64,000 nt of DNA from UBA6136 sp044237765 (lineage in GTDB: Bacteria; Pseudomonadota; Gammaproteobacteria; Methylococcales; Methylococcaceae). The notes beneath the pieces are model-generated. The model ran no database searches, was not told the DNA's origin, and saw only the letters and a list, made by a program, of their open reading frames with translations. Shown piece after piece: positions 59,417 to 64,000 of the stretch. The stretch spans positions 1 through 64,000 of the forward strand of contig JBIIEQ010000004.1 in NCBI GenBank assembly GCA_044237765.1, given 5' to 3'. The first letter of the stretch is position 1. Every line of letters begins with the position of its first letter. Both the position numbers and the translations under genes were made by a program.

Positions 59417-59665
59417 TCACAATTCAATCAGCGCCCGCCAACTGCTCGGAATCCCCCTGCCGCCCTGAAGGTGAACCGGTCCGTTCCGTAGCAGCAACTC
59501 AATAAGCTGGTCGGGTCGCGTGTCCAACATCGCAGCAATCCCGATGACATCCCACAGCGGACGGCCATCGAAGTTGCTGACGATGTAGGGCGCTGGCAGG
59601 TGGCCACTGATAATCAGCCGTTGCGCTTCCAGGTGAATTGGCGGGGTTGGGTGGTCTGTTTGCAT
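59417..59665 (-). CDS. Element protein, unknown function
   Basis: An 82-residue protein (EAQRLIISGHLPAPYIVSNF, VIGIAAMLDTRPDQLIELLL). It starts 3 bases after the SSB gene and probably shares its transcript. The middle could form a small helix-turn-helix, but I cannot be sure. Confidence 0.5.
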   Translation of the reverse strand: MQTDHPTPPIHLEAQRLIISGHLPAPYIVSNFDGRPLWDVIGIAAMLDTRPDQLIELLLRNGPVHLQGGRGIPSSWRALIEL

Positions 59666-59668
59666 GAC

Positions 59669-60127
59669 TTAGAGCGTGATTGTTTCGTCTGCAAAGTCAT
59701 CATGCGCCGGTGCCGTCGCCCTTTTCGCAAATTCGGCATAAGCCCGGTTCTGCTCGCGGCCTGAATCGGAACCGTAGTTCCGTTTTACCTTGCCATCGTA
59801 GTCGCCGCGCTTTTTTGCAATCCCGTATGCCGTGATGATCGCTTGTGCAGTCAGTGACAGACCATTCCGCTCCTGCCCGTCCTTCTGGTAGGTGGTTGGC
59901 TTGAGCGCGCCCGTGGCTGATACCGCGTCGCCCCTGCCGAGTCTTGCCAGCTTCCCGGCCTCGCTACCGAATGCAGCAATCTGGACGAAGGCTGACTCTT
60001 GGTCGCCTGTTTCCCGGTTCTGACCGCACGGGCAGCGGACCACGGCATTGGCCCACTCTGTTCCTGACTTGGATGTTCCGGCCTTGGGATCGGTGACCAG
60101 GGTGCCGATGATAAGTGCGTTAATCAT
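59669..60127 (-). CDS. ssb: Single-stranded DNA-binding protein
   Basis: A 152-residue SSB-type OB-fold protein (INALIIGTLVTDPKAGTSKS, ESAFVQIAAFGSEAGKLARL, DAVSATGALKPTTYQKDGQE). The C-terminal tail is acidic (DDFADETITL) but lacks the classical DDDIPF ending of chromosomal SSB. The ATG at 60127 has AAGGAG six bases upstream and overlaps the preceding stop (ATGATTAA). It supports replication of the element. Confidence 0.85.
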   Translation of the reverse strand: MINALIIGTLVTDPKAGTSKSGTEWANAVVRCPCGQNRETGDQESAFVQIAAFGSEAGKLARLGRGDAVSATGALKPTTYQKDGQERNGLSLTAQAIITAYGIAKKRGDYDGKVKRNYGSDSGREQNRAYAEFAKRATAPAHDDFADETITL

Positions 60128-60581
60128 GCTGATGCTCCTTAAATTCGCTGCAAATATGTCTGTCTGTCGCCCACCAGCCACCCGCTGGAATGCCTGAGTC
60201 CACGCCAGCGCCACAGCGGGCGATACCGACATGGACGTTCGCATACGTGCAATCAGAGCAAGTCACTCTCTTGGGCTTCGGGTTCATGCGCTGGACGAAC
60301 AATCCCTGCTCCACGCTTTCCACTTCAACTAGCCTTTGGATGCCCGATGGTGTCCAGCAGGTCACGATGATTAGGAGGGTTTCGTTGTCTGGTTCAAGAT
60401 CGTTGCCAGACTGCGATGGCTGAAGAACCAGCCGTGAAAGCGACTGATTCAAATTGATTTCGGGCGGGTGGCTATGGCTTTTTTGGCTAAAGCGGCTAAT
60501 TGAGTCCTGATCTGGGTCGAATTTAGCCAAATTAGCCAGATATGCCATAGCCATGCTGGTGGATTCATTTTGCATCGGCAT
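60120..60581 (-). CDS. Element protein with C-terminal cysteine motif
   Basis: A 153-residue protein. The C-terminal third has CSDCTYANVHVGIARCG and a later HICSEF, a C-x2-C...C...C arrangement that could bind zinc. The N-terminal part is of low complexity. It overlaps the primase-like gene (17 bases) and ssb (8 bases), so it is part of the replication module. The function is not known. Confidence 0.55.
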   Translation of the reverse strand: MPMQNESTSMAMAYLANLAKFDPDQDSISRFSQKSHSHPPEINLNQSLSRLVLQPSQSGNDLEPDNETLLIIVTCWTPSGIQRLVEVESVEQGLFVQRMNPKPKRVTCSDCTYANVHVGIARCGAGVDSGIPAGGWWATDRHICSEFKEHQHD

Positions 60582-63066
60582 TACCTCGCAGGCGGTAATC
60601 AGGGTGCTTGCCGTCAGTCGCTACGGCCACAACCTGCCGGTGATCGACCAGAACATCCATGATCCCGGCCAATTCCTTCGCGGTCGGTCGGGGTCTTGGG
60701 GATCGTTGCTGAATATCTGCAAAGGTGAATTGATCCTTGCCCTTGCTGTCGCGCTCCTTGGTCATCCAGTCCAGCACGCGGCGGGCTGGCGCCAGTGCGT
60801 TGTCCTCCCCGGCGGATCGTTGGGATGCAACGGCTTGCTCCAGGAAGTAAAGGCCCAAGGCAGTGCCCCGCTTCATGGTTTCAAGGCTCATTCCAGACTG
60901 AGGCTGCTGGAGTACGCCGGGACTCATGGCGACGTGCAGGATCAAAGCCAGCTTTACCGTTTGACTGGTCGCTTTGCTGGCGATGTCACGCACATCGGCA
61001 TAGTCACCTTCGTTACCCATCATTTGCTCAATGGCGTTATGGAATTGACGACGATGCTCGGCGGCTTCAGCCGATAAGGTGACGCGGTGCGGCTGATCCA
61101 ACTGCTCATCCAGTAGGTCACGAACCATCGCGTTGTACGCGGCCAATGCCTTGCCGTTCAGCCCTTGCTCGTGCTTTTCCTCCATGCGGGTGCCGACCAA
61201 TGACGGAAGCCAGACGGGGAAGATTCGCGCCAATGCACCAGAGGCTCTCAGGTTGGGATGGCGTGCTGCCTGCAGATACTTGTCGGGCTGCACCATGACG
61301 CAGACGTTGAGGCATGGATGCAGGATGACCCCATGCTCTTGCCCGCCTGACTCTGCGCTTCCCACCCTGTCGCGGGTGATGGTGTCGCCAGATATGCCGG
61401 CCAGGATAGTGCCGTCGCCGGTCCTGCCATCGCCGGAGTATTTCCCCATGATGGAATCAATGACCGGACGCCCCTCTCCCGATTGGATCGAATACTCGCC
61501 GCCGTGTTGCTCCATCAGCTTGAACAGCACCTGCTCGGTGTAATCCGAGGTGAACTTGCGCGGGTGCATGGGTAACGGTTGCAGCTCCACGCGCAACTGA
61601 GATACCTGTCGGGCTATTTCCTGACGCTCCAGTGAGGTCTCGGCTTTCTCGGCATCCTTGTGCAGTTTTTTGATTCTCGCCTGAACAACAGCGTTGTTTG
61701 CCTCAGCATCAAAAAGCTTTTCGTTGTAGCGCTCCTGCATATCCTCGATGTACTTGATGAACGGATATTGCAGACGCTTGAACGGAGGTGATTTGCGTTC
61801 GCCACTGGCTGCAATCAGGCAGAAGAACAATGCAGGGAAATGATCTAGACCATCGCGCTCCTCGACAATCGCGCTCTTTCCGATGGCTGTGGCCAGCATA
61901 GACAGTGCAATCGTCGCGGGTGACTCAACAGGCACTTTGTCAAAGCGAGACACTTCCTGAGCGGCTCGCGCCAGTGATTCCGGGAGCGCATCCAATGGAA
62001 ATGCAGGAAGTTTCTTCAGGGGGTCTGCGGTTAGCGGGATCGGATCACCGCTAATTTTGCCCCGGTCAATCTCAACTGCCCGGGCTGCCTTTTGCTTGTC
62101 GCCCCCATGCTCAAGGATCGAATAGACCTCGAAAGCATCGTTGCAAGGCTGTCTCGCAAGCGGATCATGTTCTCCGTGATGCGAATGGACCAACCAGCGG
62201 CCATCATCACGAGCGGCATACAGATGGACGCCAGGAACATCGGTGGTTGATGTTGGAGCCAGAAGACGATAGGCCTGTTGTCCGTTGACTCGATCAAAAG
62301 CCTTGAGGATGTAACCGTGATCCTCCAGCAGTTCTATCATGGTGTCCGGATTCCCATTAGCGGCAATGAATCGCCCTATGGGTGTACTTGGATCAGCTGG
62401 TGAAGATCGGCCCGCCGTTAGCCTCTCACGCGGCCTGGTGGCTTTCCTGTCGTCTTTCCACTTCGCCGTTACCTGCTCGATCAATTCACGGGTGATCGGA
62501 TCGGCGTCCGTGCCGTCGATAAACTGAAACGGCGCTTCAGCAGACCGGATACGCGGGAAAAACCAAGGTTGTGCCCACGTCCCGTTCTCCTTCGCATTGG
62601 CGACGAAACAACCATGCGCCTGCATTTCAGACACCACCTGATCGGCCATCGCCAGCAATTCGTCATGCGTCCTGATCGGTGCCGGGATAATGGCCCTCCA
62701 TCTGAAAAACTGCCTGTCTGGATCGTTTGAATGACTGGTATAGATGACATGGGGCACACCCCTAGCTTGCAAGGCTTCGTGCGCAACATTGGGAGCCGGT
62801 GCCCCTTCATGCACTTCGCCGGTGTCCGGGTCTATGCGCTTGTCGCCGTCGATAATCAGCACATCAGCACGGGTAATATTCTCGTTCGAGCGGGTTGGCT
62901 TGCTGAACGGCCCACGGACGAAATAGGAGCCTACCTTGGTGCCTATTTCAGCCTGACTGAATAGCTCTGCCAGGTCGTCAATAGACCCCGCCCAAGGTTT
63001 CAGTACCTGGACAGCACTATCGGCGGCGGTATCGCAGATGGATAGATGGATCTGGTTAGCGGCCAT
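60565..63066 (-). CDS. Primase/helicase-like protein (DUF3987 type)
   Basis: An 833-residue protein, the largest of the element. The N-terminal third resembles archaeo-eukaryotic primase-like domains of plasmids and phages (LIIDGDKRIDPDTGEV, HVIYTSHSNDPDRQFFRWRA). The middle has a P-loop-like LIAASGERKSPPFKRL and further DUF3987 features, including a charged coiled coil (about 450-490). Such proteins are thought to drive replication of phages and satellites. The catalytic residues of the primase part cannot be confirmed by eye. Confidence 0.75.
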   Translation of the reverse strand: MAANQIHLSICDTAADSAVQVLKPWAGSIDDLAELFSQAEIGTKVGSYFVRGPFSKPTRSNENITRADVLIIDGDKRIDPDTGEVHEGAPAPNVAHEALQARGVPHVIYTSHSNDPDRQFFRWRAIIPAPIRTHDELLAMADQVVSEMQAHGCFVANAKENGTWAQPWFFPRIRSAEAPFQFIDGTDADPITRELIEQVTAKWKDDRKATRPRERLTAGRSSPADPSTPIGRFIAANGNPDTMIELLEDHGYILKAFDRVNGQQAYRLLAPTSTTDVPGVHLYAARDDGRWLVHSHHGEHDPLARQPCNDAFEVYSILEHGGDKQKAARAVEIDRGKISGDPIPLTADPLKKLPAFPLDALPESLARAAQEVSRFDKVPVESPATIALSMLATAIGKSAIVEERDGLDHFPALFFCLIAASGERKSPPFKRLQYPFIKYIEDMQERYNEKLFDAEANNAVVQARIKKLHKDAEKAETSLERQEIARQVSQLRVELQPLPMHPRKFTSDYTEQVLFKLMEQHGGEYSIQSGEGRPVIDSIMGKYSGDGRTGDGTILAGISGDTITRDRVGSAESGGQEHGVILHPCLNVCVMVQPDKYLQAARHPNLRASGALARIFPVWLPSLVGTRMEEKHEQGLNGKALAAYNAMVRDLLDEQLDQPHRVTLSAEAAEHRRQFHNAIEQMMGNEGDYADVRDIASKATSQTVKLALILHVAMSPGVLQQPQSGMSLETMKRGTALGLYFLEQAVASQRSAGEDNALAPARRVLDWMTKERDSKGKDQFTFADIQQRSPRPRPTAKELAGIMDVLVDHRQVVAVATDGKHPDYRLRGNADAK

Positions 63067-63277
63067 CAGTCGCCACTCCCACAGCCGCCAGGACTGACTC
63101 GTTGGTGATGACGCGGGTTTCGATCATCCCGATGATCGCGGTTCCGGTGATCCAGCCCCACAGGATTGCCGTTAACAGGCACCCGGCAATTTCGGTTAGA
63201 ATCGGCTTGACGTTTTTGAATTTACCCCTCGGTTTGGTTCCAGCCTGCCGGGGGTTTTGCTTTTTAGAGGCTTGCAT
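63056..63277 (-). CDS. Small membrane protein of the element
   Basis: A 73-residue protein with a basic N-terminus (KKQNPRQAGTKPRGKFKNVK) and one or two hydrophobic segments (about 31-51, EIAGCLLTAILWGWITGTAI). It overlaps the gene before by 14 bases and the primase-like gene by 11. Function unknown. Confidence 0.5.
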   Translation of the reverse strand: MQASKKQNPRQAGTKPRGKFKNVKPILTEIAGCLLTAILWGWITGTAIIGMIETRVITNESVLAAVGVATDGR

Positions 63278-63878
63278 CGTGTGTGCCTCCCTTCGCCAAA
63301 TCCGCCAGCAGCGCGTCGCCGATCGACTTTCCCGAGTGTGGGTAGGCCTGAAGCATCAGCGTCAAATTCTCAAGATTGAACTCCATCGGCTCGCCATCTG
63401 AGTCGAACACGTTCCGCCAGTTGGTCAGAAGCTTCATCAGAATTTCAGCGCAGCGGGCCTGGTCGGTATTTCTCCAAAGATCGACAGCACCATCGCGCAA
63501 TATCGCTCCGATGGACTTGTTCAGATGCTTGGCCTTGACGCTGAAGCGGTGCCCGACCGTTACAGCGCGTTCGTCAACGATGCGGACGGTGACGGGAAGC
63601 CACTTTTCGGGCACGGTGTCTGCGATGGCTTCGTTATCGTCGAGTACGCCGAGGTAGCGGGCCAATGCTTCGAGGTTGGCATTCTTCTCGATGCAGACGC
63701 GCTTATGGTCAACAACGGCATAGACACCAAGCTCGTTGCGGTCGGGGGTGCCTGGGCGGGTCTTCAACAGTGCACAGGCTCGAGGGGCAAGCGCCCTTCT
63801 GACACGCTTTTCGAGGGTTTCGAGAGATACGGGACGGGTAGCGGTCGGACGGATTTCGCCCTGAGATTGAGCAGCCAT
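63264..63878 (-). CDS. Element protein, unknown function, first gene seen of the run
   Basis: A 204-residue protein beginning AAQSQGEIRPTATRPVSLET, with VRRALAPRACALLKTRPGTP and a C-terminal LTLMLQAYPHSGKSIGDALL. I do not recognise it. AGGAGG lies four bases before the ATG, which supports this start. The same frame stays open to the window edge, so a longer protein cannot be excluded. Confidence 0.5.
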   Translation of the reverse strand: MAAQSQGEIRPTATRPVSLETLEKRVRRALAPRACALLKTRPGTPDRNELGVYAVVDHKRVCIEKNANLEALARYLGVLDDNEAIADTVPEKWLPVTVRIVDERAVTVGHRFSVKAKHLNKSIGAILRDGAVDLWRNTDQARCAEILMKLLTNWRNVFDSDGEPMEFNLENLTLMLQAYPHSGKSIGDALLADLAKGGTHDASL

Positions 63879-63906
63879 GTGGCCTCCTAAGAGTTTAGTT
63901 TCAGCA

Positions 63907-63931
63907 GCCCACCTGGTAGTAACAGGTGGGC
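63907..63931. other. Perfect hairpin upstream of the first element gene
   Basis: GCCCACCTG and CAGGTGGGC form a perfect 9-bp stem around a 7-base loop, about 16 bases before the AGGAGG of the gene at 63878. No T-run is present. It may be an operator or a leader structure. The remaining bases to 64000 show no recognised gene. Confidence 0.4.
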
Positions 63932-64000
63932 GGGGTTCAACTACCGCTCTTAGACGGCTGGCCTCATTCCCCTTGCGGGTCTTGTATTCGGGCCTATCGC

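Larger units (their letters stand above)
55639..64000. mobile_element. Left part of an integrated phage-like or satellite-like element (runs past the window end)
   Basis: From a tRNA-Ser 3'-end fragment at 55639 to the window end the content changes from chromosomal housekeeping genes to tightly packed minus-strand genes of mobile DNA. They include a primase/helicase-like protein, SSB, a terminase-small-subunit-like protein, a major capsid protein and many small unknown genes. No portal, large terminase, protease or tail gene is seen in these 8.4 kb. The integrase and the intact tRNA gene, expected at the other end, are outside the window. The extent to the right is unknown. Confidence 0.75.

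Noticed and set aside
59202..59468. 88-codon plus-strand frame over the non-coding gap of the element
   Set aside because: It runs through the inverted repeat, is proline-rich and has no family pattern.
1..64000. CRISPR arrays, rRNA genes and complete tRNA genes
   Set aside because: None was seen. Only a tRNA-Ser 3' fragment at 55639-55672 is present.

Overview
The window is a stretch of a gammaproteobacterial chromosome, moderately GC-rich, with dense operons on both strands. The assignment rests on gene content and order: dacA-dat-ybeD-mgtE-lipB-lipA; mnmG-rsmG-parA-parB running into a complete F1Fo ATP synthase operon and glmU-glmS; divergent rluD/bamD; rpsT beside murJ-ribF-ileS-lspA; rplU-rpmA-obgE; and opgG/opgH. 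SmrA-type, YcgN-type and YbeD-type proteins fit the same group. I cannot name genus or species. The mnmG-rsmG-parAB-atp block usually lies near the replication origin, but no dnaA, parS site or origin was recognised here.

Layout. 1-126 is the 3' end of an unidentified gene, followed by two hairpins. 278-5787 (minus) holds lipoate synthesis (lipA, lipB), a Mg2+ transporter, YbeD, a D-amino-acid aminotransferase-like enzyme and a PBP5-type carboxypeptidase. 5951-20378 (plus) is mnmG-rsmG-parA-parB-atpIBEFHAGDC-glmU-glmS, with a strong promoter candidate before atpI and a terminator after atpC. 20446-22982 encodes a short 6-phosphogluconate dehydrogenase and glucose-6-phosphate dehydrogenase. 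23043-25282 has YcgN, SmrA and an APH-type kinase. 25379-31524 is an unusual cluster: a GTP cyclohydrolase II/RibD-reductase fusion, a BchC-like dehydrogenase, a cysteine-less 6-pyruvoyl-tetrahydropterin-synthase homologue, two methyltransferases, a CDP-alcohol phosphatidyltransferase and a glycosyltransferase. It looks like a pathway for a modified GTP-derived (pterin- or deazaflavin-like) compound that I do not recognise.

31507-37903 (minus) is murJ-ribF-ileS-lspA-ampD. It is preceded by an L,D-transpeptidase gene with its own terminator, and divergent from that is rpsT (UUG start). 40091-42910 (minus) is rplU-rpmA, a terminator, then obgE-proB. 43058-46050 (minus) is rluD-pgeF-ZIP transporter-small membrane protein, divergent from bamD. 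46118-49131 (plus) has bamD, a PfkB kinase and mltB. 49150-49653 (minus) is a SixA-like phosphatase whose only sensible start is an ATC codon. 49894-54043 (plus) makes osmoregulated periplasmic glucans (opgG, an unknown gene, opgH). 54205-55512 has a tyrosine/glycine-repeat lipoprotein, a small cysteine-repeat secreted protein and a YdcH-like protein.

From about 55.64 kb to the window end lies the left part of an integrated phage-like element, bounded by a fragment matching the 3' end of a tRNA-Ser gene. All recognised element genes are on the minus strand and tightly overlapped: an upstream unknown protein, a small membrane protein, a large primase/helicase-like (DUF3987-type) protein, a zinc-finger-like protein, single-strand DNA-binding protein, a terminase-small-subunit-like protein, a major capsid protein and a chain of very small overlapping genes. 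No portal, large terminase or tail gene is visible, so a phage satellite or a reduced prophage is plausible. The integrase and the other end lie outside the window.
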